Below, in pieces: positions 50,754 to 60,578 of a stretch of DNA of 64,000 nt. The translations under genes and the position numbers were made by a program. Each line of letters starts with the position of its first letter. Position 1 is the stretch's first letter. This stretch comes from Phocaeicola_A sp045647865 (GTDB lineage Bacteria; Bacteroidota; Bacteroidia; Bacteroidales; Bacteroidaceae), in contig JAZRMW010000063.1 of NCBI GenBank assembly GCA_045647865.1, positions 1 to 64,000 on the forward strand. Direction: 5' to 3'. Under the pieces are notes generated by a model. That model saw nothing but the letters and a program-made list of their open reading frames with translations. It had not been told where the DNA came from and made no database searches.

Positions 50754-52725
50754 ATCACATATTATAATATACACTTTAGCCACCGTATGCCTGTGGTCAT
50801 GCGGAGCGGAAAAGGCTCTGCAAAAAGCGGAACAAGCTGAAGCTTTGGGCGAATATTTCGAAGCTGCCAATTACTACAAAAAAGCATATTCGAAAACAAA
50901 GACCAAAGAACGTGACAAGCGGGGAGAACGAGCTTTCAAAATGGCAGAATGCTATCGCCGAATCAATTATTCGTCACGAGCTGTAGGAGCTTACAAAAAT
51001 GCGGTACGATACAAATACCCGGAAGACATTGCCCTACTTCGTCTGGCAGATATGCAACGCATGACGGCAGACTATAAAGGAGCGGCCAAAAGTTACCAAC
51101 TCTACTTAGACCAACATCCGAATGATGAAACAGCCCTCAAAGGTTTAAAATCCAGCGAAGAGGCTGCCATATGGAAAAAGAATCCCAACCGCTATATTGT
51201 AAAAAAGTTCGATTTCTTCAACTCTCGAAGATCCGAATATTCACCCATGTATGCAGGTGAAGATACGGAACAATTATTTTTCACTTCTACTCGTGATGGA
51301 GTAAAGGGAGAAGACTTAAGTGGAATCACAGGTATGAATATGCCCGACATTTTCGTTTCACGCAAAGACGAAAAAGGGAAATGGCAAAAACCAGAACCCA
51401 TAGAGTCTGAAGTAAATAGCGAATTTGAGGATGGTGCCTGCGCATTTAGCCCCGATGGGAAAACCATGTATTTCACACGATGCCAAATGGATGGCGACTA
51501 TCCACGCTATGCAGAAATCTACAAGTCTGCCCGTTCGGATGCTTCGTGGGGAGCACCCAAGAAATGCGAAATTACCAACGACACGCTCTCATCCGTAGCC
51601 CATCCTGCCATTTCGCCCGATGGATTGTGGCTTTATTTCACCTCCGATATGCCAGGAGGATTAGGAGGAACAGACATCTGGCGCGTACGTATCAGTGAAG
51701 AAGGATTCGATTGGGTTGAGAACTTGGGTGCACCCGTTAACACTTCCAGTAATGAAATGTTTCCGACCTTCCGCCCCAATGGTGAACTCTACTTTTCATC
51801 CAACGGACATTCAGGCATGGGAGGATTGGATCTGTTCAAAGCCATTTGGGATGAAGAAAAAGAGACCTGGCAGATTGAAAACCTGCAATCACCCATGAAT
51901 TCACAGGCCGATGATTTCGGCATGACATTTGAAGGTCCGTTCAATCGAGGTTTTTTCTCATCAAGCCGCGGAGATGCTCGCGGCTGGGATCACATCTATA
52001 CGTTTGAACTACCAGAAATTGTCAAAACCATAACAGGTTGGGTATATGAGAAAGAAGGCTACGAACTTCCCAACGCTGTCGTACATTTAGTTGGAGAGGA
52101 TGGCACAAACAAGAAACTGAATGTAAAGATGGACGGTTCGTTCACCGAACGAGTAGAACCAGGCATCAGCTACGTACTATTGGGCTCCTGCGAAGGATTC
52201 CTAAACTACAAACAAGAAATACGTGTGGATACTCTCAACGAATCGACCGATAGTGTACTACAATTTCCATTGTCATCCATGACACACCCCGTATTATTGG
52301 AAAATATTTTCTATGAATTCGACCAAGCCACACTGACAGAAGAATCTACCGCTTCATTGGACTCACTCATCACCTTGTTAAACGACAATCCAAACGTAAC
52401 CATCGAATTGGGGGCACACTGCGATTACAAAGGAAGCGATGTTTATAATCAACGATTGTCACAACGACGTGCAGAAGCTGTTGTTAACTACTTAATCAAA
52501 GGAGGTATAGCAGCAGAGCGACTCGTTCCCAAAGGATACGGAGAGAGCCAACCCAAAATCCTACGAAAAAAATTAGCCAACAAATTGGGATTTGTCCAGG
52601 AAGGGGATATATTGAGTGAGAAATTCATCCTCAATCTTCCCAAAGAGCAGCAAGATATCTGCAATGCATTGAACAGACGAACAGAATTCAAAGTCCTTCG
52701 TATGACATACGGACTCTATGAATGA
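50737..52725 (+). CDS. PorE-like OmpA family lipoprotein: TPR, PD40 repeats, carboxypeptidase-regulatory-like, OmpA-C
   Basis: A 662-residue lipoprotein (MRKAGLSHIIIYTLATVCLWSC; an ATG at 50722 adds five residues). TPR-like helices fill about 25-130 (ALQKAEQAEALGEYFEAANYYKKAY). PD40/WD40-like propeller strands lie at about 165-415 (SPDGKTMYFTRCQMDG, SPDGLWLYFTSDMPGGLGGTDIWRV, RPNGELYFSSNGHSGMGGLDLF). A carboxypeptidase-regulatory-like domain follows at about 425-510 (TITGWVYEKEGYELPNAVVHL). The OmpA C-terminal peptidoglycan-binding domain (about 530-662) has FYEFDQATLTEES, YNQRLSQRRAEAVVNYLI and NRRTEFKV. This order is that of PorE, which anchors the T9SS complex to peptidoglycan. Sorting domains elsewhere in the window make that identity plausible, not proven. 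Confidence 0.82.
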   Translation: MRKAGLSHIIIYTLATVCLWSCGAEKALQKAEQAEALGEYFEAANYYKKAYSKTKTKERDKRGERAFKMAECYRRINYSSRAVGAYKNAVRYKYPEDIALLRLADMQRMTADYKGAAKSYQLYLDQHPNDETALKGLKSSEEAAIWKKNPNRYIVKKFDFFNSRRSEYSPMYAGEDTEQLFFTSTRDGVKGEDLSGITGMNMPDIFVSRKDEKGKWQKPEPIESEVNSEFEDGACAFSPDGKTMYFTRCQMDGDYPRYAEIYKSARSDASWGAPKKCEITNDTLSSVAHPAISPDGLWLYFTSDMPGGLGGTDIWRVRISEEGFDWVENLGAPVNTSSNEMFPTFRPNGELYFSSNGHSGMGGLDLFKAIWDEEKETWQIENLQSPMNSQADDFGMTFEGPFNRGFFSSSRGDARGWDHIYTFELPEIVKTITGWVYEKEGYELPNAVVHLVGEDGTNKKLNVKMDGSFTERVEPGISYVLLGSCEGFLNYKQEIRVDTLNESTDSVLQFPLSSMTHPVLLENIFYEFDQATLTEESTASLDSLITLLNDNPNVTIELGAHCDYKGSDVYNQRLSQRRAEAVVNYLIKGGIAAERLVPKGYGESQPKILRKKLANKLGFVQEGDILSEKFILNLPKEQQDICNALNRRTEFKVLRMTYGLYE

Positions 52726-52853
52726 TATTCAACGTTCGTTAAAATCATCGTTGTAAAAGTACCAAAAAAATTAATTTTTGTGATTTAGGAGGCAAACATA
52801 GCTGACTTATGCCAAATTTTACGTTACTTTGCAACCGAAATGAAAGGATATAG

Positions 52854-53585
52854 GTGAATTTAGTTATTGATATAGGAAATACAGCGGCTAAAATAGCCGT
52901 ATTCGATGGAGAAGAATTGATAGATATTTCTTACGAGCCCCAACATTCGTTGGATTCTCTAAAAGAAATTTCTCAGAGATTTCCATTGCGGCAAGGAATC
53001 ATAGCTTCAGTCATTTCATTGACTGACGTAATGCTTCAGCAACTGAACGGATTAAATATTCGGCTGATACACTTGACGGCAAAAACCCCTATACCAATAA
53101 ATAATTTGTATAAGACTCCACAGACATTGGGAGTTGACCGTTTGGCAGCTGTTGTTGCAGCACATACGTCATCACCTCAATTAGATGCACTGGTCATTGA
53201 TGCAGGAACATGTATAACATACGACTACATCAACAAAAACGGTGATTACTTGGGAGGAAACATCTCACCAGGAGTCAACATGAGACTGAAAGCGCTTCAT
53301 GCTTTCACTGATAAGTTGCCGTTGATTTCTCCTGAAGGGGAAATACTAGAATGGGGAAATACGACCGAAACTGCCATACGAGCCGGAGTCATACATGGTA
53401 TCCAGCAAGAAATGGAAGGATATATCCAATTGGCAGAAAAAAGGAGTACAAATCTTTCTGTTTTTTTAACAGGAGGTGACAGTGTTTACTTTGATACAAT
53501 AAAAAAAAATACCATCTTTGCAGACAAATATCTTGTCTTGAAAGGATTGAACAGAATATTAAGCTATAATGATACACTTTCGTAG
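52854..53585 (+). CDS. coaX: Type III pantothenate kinase
   Basis: A 243-residue kinase for the first step of coenzyme A synthesis, converting pantothenate to 4'-phosphopantothenate. The gene starts at GTG (52854). A TAG sits in frame immediately upstream, and no in-frame ATG gives the family start. Motifs in order: NLVIDIGNTAAK (P-loop-like nucleotide site), TLGVDRLAAVVAAH, LVIDAGTCITYDYI and GGNISPGVNMRLKALHAFTDKLPL, all standard for CoaX. A five-codon frame (MKGYR, 52840-52857) ends across the GTG, so reinitiation is possible. The gene overlaps the next by 17 nt. It is unrelated to PanK types I and II. Confidence 0.95.
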   Translation: MNLVIDIGNTAAKIAVFDGEELIDISYEPQHSLDSLKEISQRFPLRQGIIASVISLTDVMLQQLNGLNIRLIHLTAKTPIPINNLYKTPQTLGVDRLAAVVAAHTSSPQLDALVIDAGTCITYDYINKNGDYLGGNISPGVNMRLKALHAFTDKLPLISPEGEILEWGNTTETAIRAGVIHGIQQEMEGYIQLAEKRSTNLSVFLTGGDSVYFDTIKKNTIFADKYLVLKGLNRILSYNDTLS

Positions 53586-54852
53586 AATACTAAGTTCGAT
53601 ACTAGTAATTTGTATAACAATTACTTATGCATGGGGACAAAACGGAATTAATTCCCCCCTTACCCGATACGGATTCGGACAATTGGCTGACCAAAATTTG
53701 GGTGGAAACAAAGCCATGGGTGGCATTGGTATAGGTTTACGAAACGGACTTCAAATAAATGCAAGCAATCCTGCATCATATACAGCCGTAGATACTTTGA
53801 CGTTCCTATTCGAGACTGGCATTTCTGTCCAAAATGCAAACTTCAGCGACGGAACAACCAAACTGAATGTCAAGAATTCGAGTTTTGATTATTTGGCCAT
53901 GCAATTCCGTTTATTTAGAGATATGGGCATGACGATCGGATTCCTCCCATATTCCAATGTTGGTTACAGTTTCAGTTCAACTCAGGATATTATATGGGAT
54001 GACCCTACAACTGTCACCCGTTCTTATACAGGAAATGGAGGATTGCATCAAGTTTTTATGGGTGTAGGATACAAATTGTTTCCAAATCTGTCAGTAGGAA
54101 CCAACCTTTCATATCTATTCGGCAATTTTAGCCACAAGATAACTGCCAACTTTAGCGATGCAACCCAGTTTCCACTTGCACGCACTTATTATGCTGAAAT
54201 CAGTGACATCAAATTGGATTTTGGTGCACAATATACGATGAGATTTGCCTCTAAAGACCAAATGACTTTTGGAGCGACTTATTCATTAGGAAAAGATCTC
54301 CATGCAATCAAATCATATATTTCCAATCAAAAGTTAAACGGCAGTTCTGTCATTTCTGATAGTGTTCAGCACATCAACAATGCGTTCCAACTTCCCCATG
54401 CATTCGGTATCGGTGCGACTTATGTACATGACAATCGACTGACTATAGGGGCAGACTTTCTCCTTCAGAAATTCAGCAATACCCGTTTTTTTGGCAAAGA
54501 AGGAGATTTAACTGACCGAATGAAATGTGCCATAGGAGTACAATTCTATCCAGACCCTATGTCAAATAAGTTAATCAAGCAAATTAAATATAGCGCAGGA
54601 GCATACTACTCCAAACCATACGTAAAAGTTAATGGTAAAGAAGCTGCACATGAATATGGAATAGGTGCAGGCATGAGTATTCCTATCAGTACAAAATGGG
54701 GATGGATGACACAACATTCAATCATCAATATAAGCGGCGAATGGGTTAAAATTGACCCCAAAATAAACGGAGTTCTTACAGAGAATTATCTACGTTTGAG
54801 TGTAGGATTGACATTCAATGAACGTTGGTTCATGAAACAGAAAATTAGATAA
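53569..54852 (+). CDS. Outer-membrane beta-barrel protein, unknown
   Basis: A 427-residue exported protein with signal MIHFRRILSSILVICITITYAWGQ. The start of the mature part, NSPLTRYGFGQLADQNLGGNKAMGGIGIGLRNGLQINASNPASYTAVD, is typical of the FadL/PorP-like Bacteroidetes barrels found in this gene order. Regular amphipathic strands with Tyr and Phe continue to the end (FGIGATYVHDNRLTIGADFLLQKFSNTRFFG, HEYGIGAGMSIPISTKWGWMTQHSIINISGEWVK). It overlaps coaX by 17 nt and is followed after 51 nt by a TPR protein. Transport substrate unknown. Conserved neighbourhood with lptC and a foldase suggests an envelope-assembly role (inference). Confidence 0.82.
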   Translation: MIHFRRILSSILVICITITYAWGQNGINSPLTRYGFGQLADQNLGGNKAMGGIGIGLRNGLQINASNPASYTAVDTLTFLFETGISVQNANFSDGTTKLNVKNSSFDYLAMQFRLFRDMGMTIGFLPYSNVGYSFSSTQDIIWDDPTTVTRSYTGNGGLHQVFMGVGYKLFPNLSVGTNLSYLFGNFSHKITANFSDATQFPLARTYYAEISDIKLDFGAQYTMRFASKDQMTFGATYSLGKDLHAIKSYISNQKLNGSSVISDSVQHINNAFQLPHAFGIGATYVHDNRLTIGADFLLQKFSNTRFFGKEGDLTDRMKCAIGVQFYPDPMSNKLIKQIKYSAGAYYSKPYVKVNGKEAAHEYGIGAGMSIPISTKWGWMTQHSIINISGEWVKIDPKINGVLTENYLRLSVGLTFNERWFMKQKIR

Positions 54853-54903
54853 CCCACACATAATAATCACGAATAATTATCAAACAACTAAAAACATAAA
54901 TTC

Positions 54904-56295
54904 ATGAAAGCAAAAATGAAAACTTTCTTGTTTGCATTGGCAATCGGTGCAACAAGTGCTTCAGCACAAACAATTGCAGAAGCTGATAGATTCGGTCATG
55001 GGCAAGACAGTATTGAATGTCTCCAAAACATCAGTCTCTATCAAGAACATGTAAAAACCAAGAATTATGCAGAAGCATACGAACCTTGGAAAGCTGTTTT
55101 TTACAAATTTCCTGCTGCACGATTTGACATGTATGCAATCGGTGCGGAAATTTTGCAGGCTTTAATTAAAGCTGAAACTGATGCAACAAAGAAAGGAGCA
55201 CTGGTTCAAGAATTATTAGGAACTTATGACCGCCATATTGAATATCTAGATGCTGTCAATGCCTTCCGTAAACGTCCTATTACAAAAGCTAAAATTCTGG
55301 AAGATCGTGCTCATGCTTACATCGTCTATACCAAGCCTTTAGATTTGCAAGCAGCTCACAAGATGTTGTTGGAGACTTTGAACATTGACCCGCAAAATGC
55401 TGGTCACCAAATTATGCTTGATTTGATGCAGGTATCATCAACTTTGGCAAAAAAATTGGAGACACACAAGGAACAAATCATCAAAGACTATCTGCAAACA
55501 TCAGAATTGGCATCAAGTAACTTCACAAAGGCTAAAGAAAATGCAGCTAAAGGAGATGCCAATGCTGCTACTTATGAAAAGATTGCAGATATGTGGGACA
55601 AGGTCAAGACCAACATTGACGGATATTTCATCAATAGTGGTGCAGCCAACTGCGAGAGCCTCCAAGCAATCTATGCTCCTCAGGTAGAAGCCAACAAAGA
55701 AAACTTAGATTATTTGAAACAGGTGATTACCGTAATGGCCAAAATTGGATGTAGAGACCAAGAAGCATATATGGCTGCTGCTGAATATGCTCATAACATT
55801 GAACCTACTGCAGGTTCTGCTGCAGGATGTGCAAACCGTTATTTCAAAAGAGGTGATTCAAACAAGGCTATTGAGTTCATGGATCAAGCAATCGAACTTG
55901 AAACAGATGATCTCAAGAAAGCAGAATACTGCTTCACTACTGCACAAATTCTTTTCACCACCAAGCAATTAAGCAAAGCTAAGAATTATGCAAATAAAGC
56001 CATTTCTTTGAATAGCAATTATGGAGCTCCCTATATCTTAATTGGTCAAATGTACGCCTCTAGCAACAAATGGAGTGAAGAACCTGCAATGAATAAATGT
56101 ACCTATTTCGCTGCTATTGACAAGTTTCAACGTGCAAAAGCCGTTGACCCCAGTGTGGCAGAAGAAGCAAACAAACTCATTGCAACTTATTCAGCTTATA
56201 CCCCGAAAGCAGAAGACCTGTTCTTCATTGGCTTGAAGAAAGGCGATAGTGTAAACATCGGTGGTTGGATTAATGAAACAACAACCATCAGATAA
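54904..56295 (+). CDS. TPR-containing periplasmic or envelope protein
   Basis: A 463-residue exported protein, signal MKAKMKTFLFALAIGATSASAQ. The body is almost all helix with TPR-type repeats: DSIECLQNISLYQEHVKTKNYAEAYEPWKAVFYKFP, NAGHQIMLDLMQVSSTLAKKLE, AGCANRYFKRGDSNKAIEFMDQAIELETDDLKKAEYCFTTAQILFTTKQLSKAKNYANKAISLNSNYGAPYILIGQMYAS, then a conserved C-terminal segment (KAEDLFFIGLKKGDSVNIGGWINETTTIR). Such proteins act as scaffolds. It lies between a barrel protein and lptC in one direction with 21 nt to lptC, so it is probably one transcript. Alanine and lysine content is high. No enzyme motif. Confidence 0.8.
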   Translation: MKAKMKTFLFALAIGATSASAQTIAEADRFGHGQDSIECLQNISLYQEHVKTKNYAEAYEPWKAVFYKFPAARFDMYAIGAEILQALIKAETDATKKGALVQELLGTYDRHIEYLDAVNAFRKRPITKAKILEDRAHAYIVYTKPLDLQAAHKMLLETLNIDPQNAGHQIMLDLMQVSSTLAKKLETHKEQIIKDYLQTSELASSNFTKAKENAAKGDANAATYEKIADMWDKVKTNIDGYFINSGAANCESLQAIYAPQVEANKENLDYLKQVITVMAKIGCRDQEAYMAAAEYAHNIEPTAGSAAGCANRYFKRGDSNKAIEFMDQAIELETDDLKKAEYCFTTAQILFTTKQLSKAKNYANKAISLNSNYGAPYILIGQMYASSNKWSEEPAMNKCTYFAAIDKFQRAKAVDPSVAEEANKLIATYSAYTPKAEDLFFIGLKKGDSVNIGGWINETTTIR

Positions 56296-56316
56296 TCCAA
56301 TACACAAACAGAGTTT

Positions 56317-56940
56317 ATGCCTACTTTAGAAAAGACAAAATTATTCCGACTATCATTAAACATAACAGTGGCTATTTGGGTCACTGTTATGTTTCTTTTA
56401 TTCCCTGCTTGCTCCAAAACCGAAAAAGGATTTGGAGAAGCTGTTAGTAGTCGTGACTCTTTACCAATTATGCGTACTTTAGGAGTAGAAAGTTACATTT
56501 CCGATTCAGGAGTTATCCGTTATAAAATTCTATCTGAAGAATGGATGATTTTTGATAAGAAAGAGCCACCTTATTGGGCTTTCGAAAAAGGGATTTATTT
56601 AGAACAATTTGACGAAGATTTCAATGCAGAAGCAACGATAAAAGCTGATACTGCTTATTATTTCGACAAAAAAAAGTTGTGGGAACTGCGTGGAAATGTA
56701 CATATAGAAAACAAAGAGCACGAAAAATTTGACACCAAACAATTATTTTGGGATGAACAAAAACAGAAAGTTTATTCAGACAAGAAAATACGCATTGAAC
56801 AAGCAGATAAAGTCATAATTGGTTATGGATTTGAATCAAACCAACAACTGACTGACTATGTCATCCACAATACCGAAGGAATCTTCTATATAGAAGAAGA
56901 TCCTATATCACACGATTCCATCAAGCACGACCCAATCTAA
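56317..56940 (+). CDS. lptC: LPS export protein LptC
   Basis: A 207-residue protein with an N-terminal lipoprotein-like signal (VAIWVTVMFLLFPAC). LptC bridges the inner-membrane LptBFG transporter and LptA in lipopolysaccharide export. The LptC domain appears as DSGVIRYKILSEEWMIFDKKEPPYWAFEKGIYLEQFDEDFNAEATIKADTAYYFDKKKLWELRGNVHIENKEHEKFDTKQLFWDEQKQKVYSDKKIRIEQADKVIIGYGFESNQQL, a run of beta-jellyroll strands with D-x-x-Y-x-W and G-x-V-x-I-x-N landmarks. The lipid anchor replaces the usual transmembrane helix, as in several Bacteroidetes. It lies between the TPR gene and a CBS/CorC gene. Confidence 0.88.
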   Translation: MPTLEKTKLFRLSLNITVAIWVTVMFLLFPACSKTEKGFGEAVSSRDSLPIMRTLGVESYISDSGVIRYKILSEEWMIFDKKEPPYWAFEKGIYLEQFDEDFNAEATIKADTAYYFDKKKLWELRGNVHIENKEHEKFDTKQLFWDEQKQKVYSDKKIRIEQADKVIIGYGFESNQQLTDYVIHNTEGIFYIEEDPISHDSIKHDPI

Positions 56941-56969
56941 CACGACATATACACCTTATTATATTATAT

Positions 56970-58229
56970 ATGGGAGACCTAATTGTACAAATAGTTATAA
57001 CACTTGCTTTTTCAGCCTTTTTCTCTGGCATGGAAATAGCATTTGTTTCATCTAACAAATTGCGATTTGAATTGGAGAAGATGAATAGTAATCTTACATC
57101 ACACATCCTATCCAAATTCTACAAACGCCCCAATGACTTCATTTCCACCCAATTAGTTGGAAATAATATAGCTCTCGTCATATATGGTATCCTTATGGCT
57201 GAACTCATAGAGCAGAATCTTTTGAAAGGGCTTATTGACAATGAATTTCTGTTGGTATTGATTCAAACTATTATCTCCACTTTAATCGTCTTGTTGACTG
57301 GAGAATTTTTACCTAAGACTTTATTCAAGATTAATCCCAACAAGACCCTTCAGTTATTTGCTATACCTGCATTCATCTGCTATATCATTCTATATCCTAT
57401 ATCCAAATTTGCCTCATCAGTATCTAACGGACTCTTATATATCTTTGGTGTAAAAATCAATAAAGAGACTTCAGATATGGCATTCACCAAAGTGGATCTT
57501 GACTATTTCATCCAATCCAGCATCGAAAGTAAAAAAGAAGAGGATATCAATACAGAAGTCAAAATTTTCCAAAATGCGTTGGACTTCTCAAGTATCAAAA
57601 TCAGAGACTGCATTGTACCACGAACAGAAATTATTGCTATCGAACACGATGCATCACTAGACGAACTCAAATCAAGATTTATCGAATTTGGAATCTCTAA
57701 AGTTATTGTATACAAAGAAAACATTGACAATGTCATTGGATACATACATTCGTCCGAACTGTTTCAACATGCAGAAAATTGGAAAGAACACATCAGCCAG
57801 ATACCTGTTGTACCAGAAACTATGTCTGCACAAAAACTGATGCAATTATTTATGCAACAGAAAAAGACTTTGGCTGTCGTTGTTGACGAGTTCGGAGGAA
57901 CATCTGGTATTGTAGCATTGGAAGATTTGGTAGAAGAAATTCTTGGAGAAATCGAAGACGAACATGACACATCAAACTATATCGCCAAAAAACTTAACGC
58001 TACAGAATATGTTCTTTCTGCTCGATTAGAGATTGAGAAAATAAATGAAATGTTTGGACTTGAACTCCCAGAAAATGATGATTATTTAACACTTGGCGGA
58101 CTAATTTTGCATCAATATCAGCGATTCCCTAAACTGCACGAATTGATAACATTTAACCGTTTTCAGTTCAAAATAATCAAAATGGCTACCACAAAAATTG
58201 AACTTGTACGCCTCAAAATCATTGAATAG
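56970..58229 (+). CDS. Hemolysin family protein (DUF21/CNNM, CBS pair, CorC-HlyC domain)
   Basis: A 419-residue membrane protein. Residues 1-185 form a DUF21/CNNM membrane domain of about four helices (QIVITLAFSAFFSGMEIAFVSSNKLRFELE, FISTQLVGNNIALVIYGILM, LTGEFLPKTLFKINPNK). CBS domains lie at about 205-330 (VPRTEIIAIEHDASLDELKSRFIEFGISKVIVY and PETMSAQKLMQLFMQQKKTLAVVVDEFGGTSGIVALEDLVEEILGEIEDEHD). The CorC_HlyC domain (about 345-419) follows. The family is linked to Mg2+/Co2+ efflux and envelope homeostasis, with no evidence for haemolysis. It is 29 nt behind lptC and 101 nt before the foldase gene. Confidence 0.92.
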   Translation: MGDLIVQIVITLAFSAFFSGMEIAFVSSNKLRFELEKMNSNLTSHILSKFYKRPNDFISTQLVGNNIALVIYGILMAELIEQNLLKGLIDNEFLLVLIQTIISTLIVLLTGEFLPKTLFKINPNKTLQLFAIPAFICYIILYPISKFASSVSNGLLYIFGVKINKETSDMAFTKVDLDYFIQSSIESKKEEDINTEVKIFQNALDFSSIKIRDCIVPRTEIIAIEHDASLDELKSRFIEFGISKVIVYKENIDNVIGYIHSSELFQHAENWKEHISQIPVVPETMSAQKLMQLFMQQKKTLAVVVDEFGGTSGIVALEDLVEEILGEIEDEHDTSNYIAKKLNATEYVLSARLEIEKINEMFGLELPENDDYLTLGGLILHQYQRFPKLHELITFNRFQFKIIKMATTKIELVRLKIIE

Positions 58230-58330
58230 AACATTTTTCTAGCAAAAGCTATGCTACTTTAATGATTTTTTCGTACCTTCGTGCGCTAATTACAAAAACA
58301 AAAAAATAACAATAATAAAAATTAATAAAA

Positions 58331-60463
58331 ATGGCAACATTACAAAAAATCAGAAACAAAGGACCCCTGTTGGTCATTATCATTGGTCTTGCACTCTTTG
58401 CTTTCGTAGCAGGAGATGCATGGAAAGCATTACAGCCTCACACAGGAAAACAAGATGTGGGTGAAATCAACGGCAAAGCAATCTCAATCCAAGAGTATCA
58501 GGACTTATTGGATGAATACACTGAAGTGTACAAGTTCTCACGACAGACTAATGCCATCAGTGATGAGGAACTCACACAAATCAAAGATGAAGTTTGGAAT
58601 TCATTGGTAACCTCCAAAATTATTGAAAAGGAAGCTGCAAAATTAGGTCTGCAAGTTACTGATGCAGAAATGAAATTGACATTGTCTGAAGGCAATCACC
58701 AATTATTGCAACAAACTCCGTTCCGCAATCCTCAAACTGGCAAATTCGATGTGGATATGCTCAAGAAATTCTTAAACGAAGTTGCAACAATGGATCTCAG
58801 CCAGCTTCCGCAACAATATGCAGAATATTATCAATCAATGAGTAACTATTGGAACTTTATCGAAAAAGAACTCCGCAAGAGTCTTTTAATGGAAAAATAC
58901 CAAGCTTTGGTTGCTAATTCTATGATTTCGAATCCTGTAGCAGCTCAAGAAGCATTTAATGAAGCCAATAATTCTATGAATCTATTGGTTGCTGCTATTC
59001 CTTATACTTCGGTTGCTGATTCAACCATTAAAGTGAGTGATAGCGACTTAAAGGCTCTCTACAATGAGAAGAAGGAGATGTATAAGCAATATGCTGAAAG
59101 CCGTGACATCAAGTACATTGATGTATTGGTAAGCGCCAGCCAAGAAGACCGCAATGAAATAGAAAAGGAAGTGGAAGAATATGCCAGCCAATTGGCTGCT
59201 ACAGATACTGAATTGGCTCCATTTATCCGTAGTACAGGTTCTACCATACTCTTCTCTGAGGTTCCCGTTAAGAGCAGTGCATATCCTCGCGACATCGCAA
59301 CAAGATTGGATACGGCCAAAATTGGACAAGTATCTGCACCTTTCTACAACCGTGCAGACGACTCATTCAACGCATTCAAGGTCATTGCCAAAACCAACGA
59401 GCCTGATTCTGTTCAGTATCGTGTAATCCAAGTTATTGCAGCTGATGAAGCAGCAACAAATTCTTTGGCAGACAGCATTTATAATGCAATCAAGGGAGGA
59501 GCTGATTTTGTAGAGTTGGCTAAGAAATATGGCCAAGAAGGTCAAGAAACTTGGATTTATGGCGCACAATATGAGACTGCTCCTGTAGAAGCAGAAAATG
59601 CCAAATTGGTAAATGCTCTCTATACAATGAATAAAAATGAGATCAAGAACCTTGACCTTGGCCAAGTAAATCTCATTCTGCAAGTTCTTGACAGAAAAGC
59701 TATGACTGAAAAATATCAAGTAGCAGTCATCAAGCGTATCGTTGATTTCAGCAAAGAAACTTACAGCAAAGCATATAATAACTTCAGCCAATTTGTTGCA
59801 GCAAACAATACATTGGAAAAAATGGAAGCTAATGCAGAAGAAAACGGTTACCGTTTGCTTGAACGTAAGAACTTCTACAGCAATGAGCACAATGTAAGTA
59901 ACATTTCTGGTACACGTGAAGCATTGAAGTGGATATTCGAAGCAGAAGAAGGTGAAGTTTCTCCTCTTTATGAATGTGGCGAAAACAACCACATGTTAGT
60001 TGTAGCAGTAACAAATGTAAATGAAGCAGGTTATTTGCCTTTTGAAGATGTTAAGGAACAGTTGAAAGCAGAAGCTATTCGTAATAAGAAAGCTGAAAAA
60101 CTGATGGCTGAACTGAAGAATGCCAAGAGCATCAATGATGCAAAATCCATCGCAAACGTAGTGACTGACACTATTAAACATGTCACATTCTCTGCTCCCA
60201 CTTATGTTTCTGTTACTCGTGGAAGTGAACCTGTACTTGGTGCATATGCCGCAATGACAGAAGTAAACCAACTCAGTGCTCCCATCAAGGGTAATGCAGG
60301 AGTTTATCTCATTCAAGTATTGAACAAGGAGAATACAGGTACATTCAATGCCGCAACAGAAGAAAGTAAACAGAATGCTGTTTCTGCTCGTGCAGCCAGT
60401 CGTTTCATGAATGACCTTTATATGAATGCCAACGTTAAAGACGAACGTTATCTGTTCTTCTGA
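58331..60463 (+). CDS. Periplasmic peptidyl-prolyl isomerase/chaperone (PpiD/SurA-like)
   Basis: A 710-residue membrane-anchored foldase. Residues 12-32 (GPLLVIIIGLALFAFVAGDAW) are one N-terminal membrane helix, as in PpiD. A SurA_N-type chaperone domain follows (VGEINGKAISIQEYQDLLDEYTEVYKF … EVWNSLVTSKIIEKEAAKLGLQVTDAEM). A parvulin-like region at about 355-450 (RVIQVIAADEAATNSLADSIYNAIKGGADFVELAKKYGQEG) and a C-terminal chaperone part (SRFMNDLYMNANVKDERYLFF) complete it. It assists folding of outer-membrane proteins in the periplasm. A -7-like TACCTTCG (58274-58281) precedes it. A strong terminator follows. Confidence 0.93.
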   Translation: MATLQKIRNKGPLLVIIIGLALFAFVAGDAWKALQPHTGKQDVGEINGKAISIQEYQDLLDEYTEVYKFSRQTNAISDEELTQIKDEVWNSLVTSKIIEKEAAKLGLQVTDAEMKLTLSEGNHQLLQQTPFRNPQTGKFDVDMLKKFLNEVATMDLSQLPQQYAEYYQSMSNYWNFIEKELRKSLLMEKYQALVANSMISNPVAAQEAFNEANNSMNLLVAAIPYTSVADSTIKVSDSDLKALYNEKKEMYKQYAESRDIKYIDVLVSASQEDRNEIEKEVEEYASQLAATDTELAPFIRSTGSTILFSEVPVKSSAYPRDIATRLDTAKIGQVSAPFYNRADDSFNAFKVIAKTNEPDSVQYRVIQVIAADEAATNSLADSIYNAIKGGADFVELAKKYGQEGQETWIYGAQYETAPVEAENAKLVNALYTMNKNEIKNLDLGQVNLILQVLDRKAMTEKYQVAVIKRIVDFSKETYSKAYNNFSQFVAANNTLEKMEANAEENGYRLLERKNFYSNEHNVSNISGTREALKWIFEAEEGEVSPLYECGENNHMLVVAVTNVNEAGYLPFEDVKEQLKAEAIRNKKAEKLMAELKNAKSINDAKSIANVVTDTIKHVTFSAPTYVSVTRGSEPVLGAYAAMTEVNQLSAPIKGNAGVYLIQVLNKENTGTFNAATEESKQNAVSARAASRFMNDLYMNANVKDERYLFF

Positions 60464-60497
60464 TTCTTCCCAAAGGACAGACATCATTTTACAAATG

Positions 60498-60541
60498 AAT
60501 AATGAGGGTGTGTCAAGGGTGATACACCCTCATTATTTTTC
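60498..60541 (+). terminator. Intrinsic terminator behind the foldase gene
   Basis: AATAATGAGGGTGT (60498-60511) and ACACCCTCATTATT (60524-60537) form a perfect 14-bp stem followed by a T run, 35 nt behind the stop codon. It carries GGTGTGTCA in the loop side, as do the hairpins at 30864 and 48907. Confidence 0.92.
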
Positions 60542-60578
60542 AATAAAACACTAAACTAATTCCACAAAACCCCAAATT

